Assembly (NCBI RefSeq): GCF_036588685.1
Contig: NC_086375.1
Span: forward strand, 10,781,916 to 10,845,915
Reading direction: 5' to 3'
Length of the DNA stretch: 64,000 nucleotides
Source: Mytilus trossulus
Taxonomy: Eukaryota; Mollusca; Bivalvia; Mytilida; Mytilidae
This document shows positions 37,017-50,800 of the stretch, piece after piece (position 1 is the first letter of the stretch; every line of letters starts with the position of its first letter). Position numbers and translations under genes: made by a program. The notes beneath the pieces were generated by a model, which was not told where the DNA came from, searched no databases, and saw only the letters and a program-made list of their open reading frames with translations.

Positions 37017-37825
37017 TAAGGTCAAGGAACAGTAAATGGGCTATGTCGCAGATTTTGCTCAAATTTTGCATACACTCTTGGCTCGGTGAACTACAACTGA
37101 CAATGGAAAAAATAATGCATTTATCTCTTTTATTATCTGAAATATTGCAGATTGATTTCTTTTAATATGGGTGAATATTTGTATAGAAAGCACATACAAT
37201 CAGCGAAAAAACATACAAAATTTGTCTTAAAATCGACAAATCTATTATTCTACTCCATAGTTTTTTCTTTAAAAACTGTATGTTGTTGACACATAAAATT
37301 CCGTTATAATGATGCAAAATAAAGATAGGGTCACCGACTTCGTTTGTTGTCTTATAATCATTTTTTCACCTTGTTGGTTGTGAAAAACGTCAAAAAATCA
37401 ACGTTTTACGACCCGCAACACAGCGACGTTACGATTATTTCAATGTTTTATAGGAATTTTTCACAAAGAACACAACATTGAATGATGTTTACCGTAAAAA
37501 CGAAGTCGGTGACCCTATCTTTATTTTACATCATTATAACGGTAATTTATGTATCAACAACATATAGTTTTTTAAGAAAAATCTATGGAGTAGAATTAGA
37601 GATTTTGCGATTTTAAGACAAATTTTAGAAGGTTTTATGCTGATTTTATGTGCTTTCTATACAAATGCTCACCAATATGGAAGAATTCAATCAGTAATAT
37701 TTTAAATGATAAATGAGATAAATGCATTATTATTTCGATTTTTAGTTGAAGTTCATCGAGCCAGAGTTGTATGCAAAATTTTACTGAAATCTGTGACATA
37801 GCCCATTTACTGTAACTTGACCTTA
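37017..37825. mobile_element. Foldback element with TTAA ends, about 810 bp
   Basis: Ends: TTAAGGTCAAGGAACAGTAA at the left and TTACTGTAACTTGACCTTAA at the right. A second inverted pair lies inside (AAAGATAGGGTCACCGACTT against AAGTCGGTGACCCTATCTTT), so almost the whole element is two arms with a short centre. TTAA at both borders is the piggyBac target site, but the terminal bases are not diagnostic. The open frame at 37635-37877 is a by-product. Confidence 0.8.
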
Positions 37826-38092
37826 AGTACATTTTTTTAACATCTGCTAATTGATTTAGATGGATATCTTGGACCATAACTGTATTTATATGTTACCCTC
37901 TTAAAATAAAGTATTGTGTTTAAGAAAGGAAATGAATAAGGTCTATCTTTTACACTAAACGTAAAAAAAAAAATAACACCCTTTAAGTATCTGTTTATTT
38001 CAAATGTGTTTTTATCAATGAAAACATGACTGTACTTTGAATTCCTCACCTTTTCAGGTTTCCTTTTAAAATAAAAAGTTTTCTATAAAATA

Positions 38093-38397
38093 TAAGGCCA
38101 AGTTTGGATGGAACTCGAGTACTGACTCTAGTTCCATATGAACGGTAAATAATTTTGAAGAGTAAGAACTCTACATTACCGGAAATACAAGGCCCCTACT
38201 CTGAATATGTTAACATTCAAATTTGATTGGATCAACGTCATAACATCCGGGATATCGAGTCAATCTCTAGTAACCCTGCCACAACCCAGGGCTCATTGAG
38301 TTCTAATGGCGGCAAAGCTATATCCAATCATAACAGGTGTTATATATGACCATGTCAATCCTATCTACTCTAGATATCCATCCGAACTTGGCCTAAG
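38093..38397. mobile_element. MITE, about 305 bp
   Basis: Terminal inverted repeats: TAAGGCCAAGTTTGGATGGA at the left and TCCATCCGAACTTGGCCTAA at the right. The interior is non-coding. It lies just beyond the stop codon side of the DEX1-like gene and may be in its 3' UTR. Confidence 0.8.
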
Positions 38398-38544
38398 AAA
38401 AAGATAAATAAGATTGGGACAAAAAAAGGGGAGAGACAATGTCAATATTGTATAACATACACAAATAGCAAGTTCAAATTGTAAAGCATATTCTATTTGG
38501 TTTTACATTCTATTTGACAAGACGTCAGTTCTTCACTGTCAGTT

Positions 38545-38800
38545 AAACTCTGTAGCACTTTTTAATATTTTTCCAAGACAACCTTTCATTGTAAAAAATT
38601 GTTCATAATTTATAAATAAAACCTAATGACAGCCATATGCTGTCTGGTTGTACACAATATCAGTTTCTCACTGAATATCTCTGTAGCACTTATTCGTACA
38701 TTTTCCAAGACAACCTTTCATTGGATGGAATTGTTCATAAATCATAAAATAAACCTATTGAAAGCCATGTGCTATCTGGTTTTGGATTGATGTGTATATG
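38545..38800 (-). repeat. Duplicated end of the DEX1-like gene
   Basis: Two ~130-bp copies sit side by side, marked by CTGTAGCACTT…TTTTCCAAGACAACCTTTCATTG…TTGTTCATAA…GCCAT.TGCT.TCTGGTT (about 38549-38650 and 38683-38783). The right copy contains the last codons and TAG stop (38772-38774) of the gene. The left copy is a diverged duplicate in the 3' UTR with the stop changed. Confidence 0.7.
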
Positions 38801-41800
38801 GTAATAAGTCTTTCATTGGAAATCCATGTAGAACTAATAAAATAATCAACATTGCTATAAATGGTGTCACTAATAACCACTGTAAATCTTCCATGATTAA
38901 ACGATTAAATCTGAAAATAGAAGAATAAAAAATATAAAATCTGGACAAAATAAGTAAAACAAAACAAAGCTAAAATTCAAAAATCATCTACACCAAGTAT
39001 TGCAGTTCCCAACATATAAATCTTTCATACTGTTATTTTTATGCCCTTGCCATGGCAGAGGGTGCATTTAATGCGACCTTGTCTGGCATTAGGTTCATCC
39101 ACTTGTGCATCCATATATCTGTACATTCTAAACATTACTTTTGTCTATTTATAACTTTATATGCAAGCAGAGGCGTCATCTTTTCAAGTGTTTCCATGCT
39201 TAGACAAATTTTATAGAGTAGAGGGCAACAAAACAAGTGTCACAATTTAATTGAGGGTATTATAATGTCCCTTCAGAAACACCTCACAAACTCAAGTATC
39301 TTGGTGAGAGTTACTTTGATTTTCATAGGAGTTTGTAATGTTTAAGCATACATTTTTTTTGTCATCTGCTTTATAAGTGTTTGCAAGCTGTTCAATTGCT
39401 TTGATGTTTGTCAACCACTTATTTTGGGATTTTCCCCATGACAAAACCTGGATTTTGGAAAATATATATACCAAGAGTATATGCTTTTTAGCTCTACTTA
39501 TAGTTTTCTATTTTTCATTTTACCTTTTGCAGTGGAACTATTACAACTCTATCCATGATTGTTGCTATAAAGAACATACCTGATTGTATATGAGTCTGTA
39601 ACAATCATACCATGTTTATTCCTCATCACAACAATTATATGTCCATGACTTGGTTCATCAAAGGCAGGAACTTTTATACTGTAAACCCCTGGACCAGCAT
39701 GGCTTGTGTTTTGTAACAGATGAAATCCAAAATAAACCTGAAATAGTGAACAAATACACTTTACACTTTATCACTAATTAAACAGGGCGTGAATATAGAC
39801 TTATAGTGTTGATATGTTTTCTAAAACTAATGTTTATCAAATGCTGAATTATTCGAAGTACAAAGGTTTTTTTCATCACCACATATATATATATAAAGCC
39901 TAGATGCATTTGGCACAACTGTTCAGAATTATTTTTTAAATGCTATTCAACTTCACATTTGAATTGGCTTAAAACTGTTTCTATTTAAGTTCCACTGATG
40001 AGTCTTCAATCTGTAGACAAAACATCCAAAACAATTTAATTTGAATAAGTCCACATTTTAGACTTTCTAGCTAATATAAGGATCTATAAATGATTAAGCA
40101 TGTGAGTCAATTTTTATGATAAACTTACAGTTATTCCATTTTATATGGATGTAGTACTTCAGAAATCCCCAATGATCAACAAACTTTCTCTAAGTAATTT
40201 TTCTTACATTTTATAGATTACATGTCAAAAATGACCCACTTCATATGTGCAAAAATTAAACCTCCTTTCACACCCTCCCACTTACATTATAAATGGAATA
40301 GTCCATACCTCAATAAGACTTACCCTAATTTCATATGGACCTGCTTTCTTCGACATATCACTAATAGCATATTCTAAGTAGAACTCTGACCCTGTGACCT
40401 CTTCTTCTATTCTACTGTATTGTGTTATGTAAAGATTAGGCTGAAAAATAAATAGACTAAGAGCTTCAAAATAGAGATGAAACCTTAAGCTTTTCTATCA
40501 ATCTATCAAGCAGAAAAAGTGATGAATAACAGATCTACAGCATTAACTTCAGTGTTTGTTGTTGTTTTCATGGATGTCTTGGTTTAAACGATTAAAACAT
40601 GGAAAGAAACATTTCAATCTTCCGTAGTCATTTTTAAAACCCTGAACAAATCAGTAAGCATTACAAATAATGGAAATTTACAACAACAACAAAACTGGCT
40701 TTTTTTTAATATAGACAGTTGGTTTTCCCGTTTGAATGGTTTTACACTAGTTATTTTGGGGCCCTTTATAGCTTGTTGTTTGGTGTAAGCCAAGGCTCCA
40801 TTTTGAAGGCCGTACATTGACCTATAATGGTTTACTTTTTAAAAATTGTTATTTGGATGGAGAGTTGTCTCATTGGCACTCACACCACATCTTCCTATAT
40901 CTAAGTTATCAAAAGTACTTAAAGCCATAACAATATAGTCAAAAGTTCACTTATTTAAGACGTTTAGTTAAATTTGGAATCTTATTTGATTTCTTTCAAA
41001 AAGAATGGAAATGATTTAATGCACATCAATGATTTTAACTTCAACAAATGGGAATTAATTATCTCCCCTTGAACAAATATTAAAAAATACTCTTCTCTTA
41101 ATTTCTGGTAGATATTATAAATGATTTCAGTCACAAAAACATGTTTAAGCACTTTTAAATTCAACATATTTAAATTGTTTGTTTTAAATTAGGCCATTTT
41201 AGGTTGGTTTTTTTTAAATTGAATTGTTTCATATTTTTCATGTGAGACCATTATGACTGACTGCTGAATGTTTTTTTCTCATTGTTGAAGCTGCACAGTT
41301 GCCTTTAATTGCTTACATTCATTTCATCTGAACTTGAGCGGATAGTTGTCTTATTGGCAATAATACCACATTTTTTTATATTGAGATTAGATGATCCTTG
41401 TCGGATGGACATGTAGACTATAATGGGGGTCTCATTGGGGGCTTCCGATCTTGGATCCCGCTTACTGTTTTGTCAGATTCATGTATACCGCTTACACTTA
41501 TAATGTATGTAAGCAATTCTCATTTTTTTTATATTTCACGGGTCCCACTAGACCTCCTTTCCCGTTTTCACGACATTATAATTTGACTTTCACATGTCAC
41601 GCTAACAAAATATCAGTCACGCTCAGACCCCAATGAGACCGACTATAACACATACCTTTATACTTCCAAATATAAAATCATTAGGACTTTTTGTTTCACT
41701 TTGTAAACTGTATTTCAATCTTTCTTTATCCTTTTCTTCATCTATAAATATATCTGTTGGTCCCTCAGAGCTTCCTAAACATATCAATGCTCCGTCATTA

Positions 41801-44800
41801 GTGGCAACTAGTATCTCCAATCCTTCTGACCCTTCCACAAGGTCATGAGCCAACAACTGGACAAGAGTTGTCTCCCCTAGGGTAAACTTAGTTTTACATT
41901 TGAGGTCCATTGAGATGACATGTAGATATCCATCATCTGTTAAAACTAACTGAAACGTAAATAGATACAACAGTTATTTTCAGCAGTTCAAAATCTAAGA
42001 AATGTGTAAGTCTTACATTCACCATTAAACATTGCACCATTCTTTTTACCCATTTAAATAATGCAGGTTTCACACAATTCAAAATTTGAAGGAACTTTTA
42101 TTTACTTTTTCCTTTCTTCTAAGCTAAACTTTAATTTAACAAGAGATTAATAAATATCTACGTCATGCACTTGTTTAAACTTCAAATGATAGGGGAACAA
42201 AATCTATATTTAAGGGGATATATATACAGAGTCGGCCAATGGATAGGTCATTATAGTATTTTGGCAGATCTTGTATTGCTGATAATTTTTGTAATTTTCA
42301 GTTTCTACCAATCTATTATAGCATTAAAAATAAACGGCAAGAAATCAAAGGTGGGTTAAAAATTGCCGTTTTAAGACAGTTACTGCTCTTATAAGGGTAA
42401 GCCAATGTATTGCTGATCTGAACTCTTTTAAGTTTGTAAACTTTCTTTGTCATAGAATTCTAAATCATCATACAATTTCATAATTTGCACACAATTTATA
42501 CCCGTTCTTAAATAGTTATTTTTAAGTCTCTCTTATGAAGACAAAAGACTACCGGTATAAGGAAATAAAATATCCTGCTCAAACTCAACCAATTTAATAT
42601 AGATACTGTCTGTACATGTAAAACAAATTTTAAGACCATACCATATCTGGTGTTGAGTGAGCTGTTGAGATCTTTGTAATAAGTACATTGGATGATATCT
42701 TCTTCCCTAACTGTACTGGCCAGTTTGGTAATATTTGACCATTTATGCCATCTAATGCAAAAATATCACTGAAATATAAATGAACATTTATATACATGTA
42801 CTGTAAAGTAAACTTTAAATTTTGTGATTTTCTATAACAATCTAGTCCTTGATATAATCTTCCTTAATTAAAATATACATAAGGGGATATTAAATGATTT
42901 TACTTTAATTGCAAAGAAGGCGTAATAAGTCTCTCCAAAAAAGTCCCTTTTTCACAGTATTGACTTATGTTTCTGTGGATTAATTATTTACGTGTGTATT
43001 AATTTTCATGGATTGAGGAAAAACTATATTTGTGGGATATTTTATTTCATTATTTTGACAAAGTCAGAGAGCGTTCAAGCTTAGAAAATATTTCTACTTG
43101 GTTAAACTTGATTGTGTGATTACATGGACGTTTTTAAAGTAAAAATTTGATCATCAGACCAAATATCTCATGATTATTTAATTATTTAATAAACTAGGAC
43201 TGAAATTTTTATCATTTAATCATATTGATTAAAAACATTGTGAATAATTTAGTCTTAGATGCATGATTTTTTTATTAGTTGTTAATGGCTTTGAAATAAC
43301 TGTCAGATAACTGCAAGTACTCTCAGATCTGTTCCAAGTGTCTTTTTGTTGTCAGGATGTACAAGTACCCGGCCACGTCCACATGTATTTTTGTCCATTT
43401 GATATTTGATGAGTTAAACCTTTTTCAACTGATTTTTATAGTTTGTTTTTATGTTGTACTGTTATAAATCTGTCCCAGGTTAGGGGAGGGTTGGTATCCC
43501 GCTAACATGTTTAACCCCGCCACATTATTTATGTATGTGCCTGTCCCAAATCAGGAGCCTGTAATTCAGTGGTTGTTGTATGTTTATGTGTAACATATTT
43601 GTTTTTCGTTCATTTTTTTTTATATATAAATAAGGCCGTTGGTTTTTCTTGCTTGAATTGTTTTACATTGTCATATCAGGGCCTTTTATAGCTGACTATG
43701 CGGAATGGGCTTTGCTCATTGTTAAAGGCTGTACAGTAACCTACAGTTGTTAATGTCTATTTCATGTTAGTCTCTTGTGGACAGCTGTCTTATAGGCAAT
43801 CATACCACATCTTCTTTTTTATAATGACTATATGATTATATTGGCAAACTATTTGTGATTATGTGATTACTTGGACACCCCATGAGGGGCCTCATTACTT
43901 ACCCAACATTTGTTGTAATGATGACATCTAACACGTTATCATTGTTGACGTCATACAACCGACTACCAGCCGTAGATGTCCCTGTGATCTGAATCTCCCA
44001 CTGAGTTTTGCCATCAGAGTTATAGCAGATGACATCACCACTTGTATCTATGGCAACGATGTCTAAGATATCATCACCATTTAGGTCAGCAACAGTTATC
44101 TGAAAACCAAAATGTTTTTCATAATCACAAAATTTCATGAATTTGACATTAAGTTAGTCGTTATTCATTTAGTCCTTTTCATTTTTTATATCTTGTTATT
44201 GTTTTGAAAGAGCTTAAATATAGATTTTTAGGATCCTAGGCATTATGGAATAAAACTGTTTTTACTACTCTGACTGACTATCATCATTTCTCAAGACCAT
44301 ACTTAAAAAATGGTGTCAATGACTTCATAGTATTTGTAACACAAGTCAAAAAGTTAGTTAAGTTATTTCCCTTTAGTCTATATCGATAATAATAAAAATG
44401 TATGCAGATGACTTGGGCCAAGCATATTTAACTTGTCTCACCTGTCCATGTATCGACCCAGATGACTTAGGCCAACCATCTTTAACTTGTCCAGTATGGT
44501 CTAACATGTAGAGATTACCAGCTGACGTGCCTAGGACAATCTCTAAAGGACTGAAATCTCCCTGAATATCTACTACAGTAGGAGTGAAAAGATTGTAGGC
44601 AGGAAACTCAGCTGTAATCTAAATAGAAAAAAAATCATTTATATACATAAAATACCTATACACAGACAAGGGAAAACCATTTTTTGAAGTCTCCCTGGAT
44701 ATATACTACAGTAGGAGTGAAAAATGAAGCAGGAAACTCGTAAAATATCAGCCCTGAGTCACAATGAGAACCTTTTTGGAGAGTGTAAGCAGCAAAACAA

Positions 44801-47800
44801 GCTAAAACCCATCACATTGTGTTGAGCGGCTGATATTTAATTATATCTATACGATGAAAACTGAATTATCTGTTTATCGTTCTATTACTGGTCTTTTTCT
44901 CTCCCTAAGACAGTTTTATGCTTGAGGAAGGCAAGCTTCATAATGTCTCCTCAGTCCTGTAACATTGTAATATGCTGATAACATCTTCTTAGACATTGTG
45001 ATGTTCCTGATTGTCTCAAAGCCCAGATCAGAGAATAACAGTGACTGAGCATGATATAGATGTAGGGAAGGATGATAATAACAATATACCTGTGTTAGGT
45101 CTAATATTTTGGTCCATAATGGTTCTAAAGTTGTCAAATTGACCACTGTTATCCCAGATAATAAAAACTTGCCAATGTCTTCATACTTCAATCCATTTAA
45201 CTGTTCTTTCTTATTGCTTCCCTTTTCTCTGAAATAAAAATATCACACAAATGAAAAATACAGTGTAAAAAGAGTATTTAATAAACAGTATGACATCCAA
45301 CATCAACAAAACCTTCAACAAAAATATGCATTAATGGCTCATGGATTTTTTGCATAAAATTCATAAAATGTTCATATTTTTTAAGGCAAAAAAACAAAAT
45401 TTGAAAAATAATTATGCGAGAGCAGAGTAGTATTCCTAAAGGAAAGAAACTGATTATTTTTGTAATGTTGATATATCTCTAGATGTATAAGAAATAATTA
45501 TCAAAGGCAATAAATCTTATATTAATATGTTAAAACAATGACAGTTCTGATAACATAAATGCAAGTGTATCTTTTTGTACAGAAATTTGATATATATTCA
45601 CATTAGGACAAAACAAAATACCTAAAGAACAAGATTGCACTAAAATGTCTAGCCTACTTTACTTATCATGATTAAAGGAGTAGGTCCGGTAATTTTAGTT
45701 TCATCTGACAAAAGATTTTGGACACTTTTTAATCTATTTCAGTTGCTTCAGTTAGTTTATGTGAAAAATTCTAACTGATTCACTTAAACAAAACACTCTG
45801 ATTCAAGCTTAAATACGAAAAACCTATCAAAAAGCCAAACAATTTCACTTATCAGATCGTTTTTTGTCAAAAATGAAAGTGGCCGCATACATGTTCATTC
45901 TCAACCTTTATATATGTTATTTCTTATCAAATACAACTTACATTTCAATATTAAGAATATGAACACAGAAATCGTCTAAAATCTAACAAAAATGCTAAAA
46001 TTGTGAAGATTTCAGTATTTTAGCATGACTTAATGATGCTAGTACCCGATATATGTGCATTGTATTGTTGAAAACAGTCTATAATTATGGAGAAGAAGCA
46101 TTCTGCTTTCCAATAAATAACTAAAAGTTTACATTTTAGCAATTTTGTAAAACTGCTATATTTATGGGCCAAAAAGGGTCTAACTGGACCTACTCACATA
46201 AACTTAACACTATCAAAGATCTACAAACTGAGATCAAGAACAGATGAATCCTGCTGCCAGAGAGACATGAACAATTAAAAATCATATCATACACCAAATA
46301 TAGTCAGCCTGTTGTTTATAGTATATGAGAACTCACAACATTGACCAATATACCATCAAAGGTAAGATTGTTCCTACTAAACGACATGTAAAACACAGAA
46401 TCAATCCAAAAACTTAATATTGCAATTGATCAATGAACCAAATGAGGCCATTGAAAGATGAACCCTGCCAAACAGACATGTAAGCATTTCAGTCATGCCA
46501 TACACTATGTACCATAGTTGATATTTTGCCTTTAAGTATCTGATAAAACAAATAAAACTTATTTTTTTACCAATGAACTGTGTAAATAAGGTTAAGGTCA
46601 TATAAAACTGATTGACATACATGTACAGCTTACAATCATTCCATACACCAAATAAACTGCCCTTTTGCACAACTTAATCGAACTAGAGATAAAGGATACT
46701 ATAGATACAGTTAAGACATATCTTGACTTAAATCTAGAAATTGACAATGAGGGTCGGTTGAAAATAAAACTTTACGACAAAAGAGATGATTTCAGCTTTC
46801 CAATTGTGAACACTCCATTTCTAAGAAGTAACATTCCAGCAGCACCTGCATAGGGAGTATACATGTATATCTCCATATTGATACGATTTTTCTGTGCTTC
46901 CATTTCCTATAATGGTTTCCTTGATACAGGGTTGCTGCTCACAAGGAAGCTATTAAACCAAGAGTCTCAAATGGTGAAGTTGAAATCATCTCTTCTTAAA
47001 TTTTAAGGACGCCATCACGAGTTGGTTGACCGTTATGGCATAAGCATTTCACAATTGATATTGGATATGTTCCTTACGTCGTAACTACAATCCCCTTCCC
47101 TTTCATGAATGTGACCTACCGAATTAGACTATTTACTGGATTTGTTATCACATAAGCAACACGACAGGTGCCAGATGTGGAGCAGGATCTGCTTACCATT
47201 ATGGAGCACATGAGATCACCCCTAGTTTTTGGTGGGCTTCGGGTTATTTATTCTTTAGTTTTCTATGTTTTGTCATGTGTGTTGTGTCATGTGTACTGTT
47301 GTTTTTCTGTTTGTCTTTTTCATTTTTAGCCATGGTCTATTTTATCAGTTTATTTTAGATTTATGAGTTTGACTGTCCCTTTGGTATCTCGTCTCTCTTT
47401 TAAATATAGCATCTGAGAATAGATTAAACAAAACACAAATTAACATTGACCAATCAACCAGGAAAATGATGTCAAGGTCAGATGAAACCTGCCAGTCACA
47501 TATGTACACATTACAATCATTGCGTACACTTAATAAAGTTGTTTCAGTACTTATGTATCTGAGATATGGAATTGACAAAGAAAACTTAATCTTGATCCAT
47601 GACACAAGGTCAATACAACACTGCCTGGTGGATAAGAAAGCCTAGCAAAGGATCCAATACACAAAATAATATTTTCATATTACTTATATTGTTATAGTGA
47701 CTTTTTCAATTAATAAAATATCTATGCATTTTTTCATGACTTCATAACATAAGGCATCTGTGTACAAAATGCATGAGGCATCTGTGTACAAAATGCATGA

Positions 47801-50800
47801 GGCATCTGTGTACAAAATGCATGAGGCATCTGCGTACAAAATGCATGAGGCATCTGCGTACAAAATGCATGAGGCATCTGCGTACAAAATGCATGAGGCA
47901 TCTGCGTACAAAAATGCATGAGGCATTTGCGAACAAAATGCATGAGGCATCTGCGTACAAAATGCATGGACATCTGCGTACAAAATGCATGGACATCTGC
48001 GTACAAATGCAAGAGGCATCTGATTACAAAATGCATGAGGCAACTGCGTACAAAATGCATGAGGCATCTGCGTACAAAATGCATGAGGCATCTGCATACA
48101 AAATGCATGAGGCATCTGCATACAAAAATGCATGAGGCATCTGCGTACAAAATGCATGATGCATCTGTGTACAAAATGCATGAGGCATCTGCATACAAAA
48201 ATGCATGAGGCATCTGCTTACAAAATGCATGAGGCATCTGCGTACAAAATGCATGAGGCATCTGCGTACAAAATGCATGAGGCATCTGCGCACAAAATGC
48301 ATGAGGTATCCAATTGTACTATACCTCCTGGAATAATAAGCTTAATACAAATTGTTTATGCCACAACCAATGCAATAGCCTGATTAATACACCTTATTGC
48401 TATTTGTCTGCCATAACTGGACATCACACAGGTCCCCGTGAAATTTTGACATCATAATTCAAAATGTCTGACACCACAATGGAAAAATGACTGTTGTATG
48501 AAGTCAATAGTTCAAGTGGTACAAATTTTCTCGAGTTAGCAGGGAATAGCGATAACGTGTATTGTAATTCTCAGAAACTATTGACTGATGTCCAAGGCAA
48601 GACGAAAACATTTTAACCTACAAACACAACATACTTCTGACATTCTGATTATATTTCATTCAATTAATAGTTTGTTAAAATTGAAAAATAATGCCTTCAA
48701 AATTATTTATTTAAATATTTTATCATATTAAAAATATATACATGATATAGCAGTATACAAAAGTAACAAATACTACTGACTGTGCACTCCTGTAATACTT
48801 TTAAAAAGTTTTCCAATTCAAAAGATTATAAAGTATCTGAATTTTGATTAATTTCCTCCTCTTCTCTTGTTTCCCCAACACTGTTATTTTTCTGGCATGC
48901 TACATCATTTGTACATTTGTACCTTATAAAACAATTTATCAGGTGACAAATCAATGGCAGATTGAGTAGTAATTTTCTTGTTAAAAAAATCTCTTCAAAA
49001 TTATAAATTGTTCTCTGTGGTGTTAGTACCCTCCTCTTTAATAATAATTTATTTTCACACGCTTCAAATTTTGCAATTCATCAACTTCTAAAGATCCAAA
49101 TTTAAGAACTGAAAAATCTCCTGGCACAAAATGTGGAAAAAGTATGTTTCTTTCTGACATATAGGTTACATAAGGTATTTCTTCAGTTAGTGAGTCAGAA
49201 AAACTATCAAAGTTTTCTAAGAAAAAGATAACACCTTCACTAGTTGTACACGGTTTAGAACCTAGTATATTACATGCATTCTGTAATTTTTCTAATGTCT
49301 CTTCAATTTCAGTGTGTTCTATATCAATATCTATTAAGATTGATTTCTGGCGCTTCTGCAAATCCTTGCTAAGCTCATAAGCATACATATCAATCAAACT
49401 TAAACATTTTTTCTTATGATCAAAAATATCTTGTTTAATTTGTTCAAATTTTTCATCAATTTTTTTTTTTATCTTCTTCATTCTATTTGAACCTTTGAAC
49501 CACTCAATTAAATTCTTCTGTGCTTTCTCAAATTTCTCCTTTTTATCATCAAAGTCATCTTCATGAACAAGAATATGATGTTTGTTATGAGTTTTAGTTT
49601 GAGTAATGCACAGTGAACAGATAACTTTACTGCAAGGCTTGCAGTAATGACTGCAAGACATACCCTCATGCTCCTCACACTTGATGTTATGAAACTTTAA
49701 ACTACCAGACAAGTTTTTATGCACTACTTTTATCCTTTCAATTCTGTGGTGTTTAGCAATTTTTGAATGGATATTATCTTTACATTTATCACACATAGCA
49801 GGTTGACATTCACAGTCTAAACATCTCCAAATCCCTTTAGATTCACAGAAGTCACAATACACTGTGGTCTGGTCTGCATGTTGACTATGAGTACTTACAA
49901 TATCTTTATGTAAGGAATGACTATATCCAGATGCCATTTTTATAATGAAAACTTCTTATATTTCTTGTTTTTATACTGTAAACTTCATTTCAATTATACA
50001 TACTTGTAATTAAGACAATACCTATTAAAAACATTGAAGGTACACCTGAATAGTTACATATAAAGAGTTGTATTTGGCCATAGAATGAAAGGCAACAATA
50101 ATGTATCATATCAGATTATATTTATAAGACAAACATTCAAATGACTTTTAAGTCTGCTTTCTGATTTTTCAAGCTACCATTTATTATTTTCAAATAATTG
50201 TATTGTCACTAATTAAAAATAACAATGAACAATAGAACATGATACCCCATTGCTAACCTTACTTCAATTTATAGTTGGATCATTTCCCACCCAAAATGTT
50301 AAAGATTTCTTTTCGATACCTAATCATTTGCTAATAGTTCTCATATAATATATCATGAAATTTATTTGGCCATTTCAATACTCTTGATGAAGTATTTTAT
50401 TGTCCTTTATAAATGTATAACATGTATAAGATTTTGCTGAAAAATAAAACAATTATTCAATGTTTTAATAACATTTGTAATTTGATAATTTCCATTATGT
50501 TTTTTTAATGATCTGACACTAACCAAAAATGTTAAAGATTTCTTTTCAATTAAGGGTTCACTTATCTATTTCTTAAATGAAATTTATTGAGCCACTTCAA
50601 TACTCTTGATTAAGTATTTTATTGTCTTTTATAACAATATATGTATAAGTTTTTGTTGAAAATAAAACAATTGTTCAATGTTTTAATAACATTAAAAACA
50701 AATAAATATTTAGATTCATGAATGTATTAAAAAAAATAAACAGTTAGCACTGCCAACAGATGCTCCCAAAACCCCTCATTATAGTCCTGCGGCTACAAGC

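Noticed and set aside
47684-48383. Several long open frames on both strands (up to 183 aa)
   Set aside because: They are produced by the 24-bp minisatellite, shift at each 23/25-bp unit and have no domain or start context.
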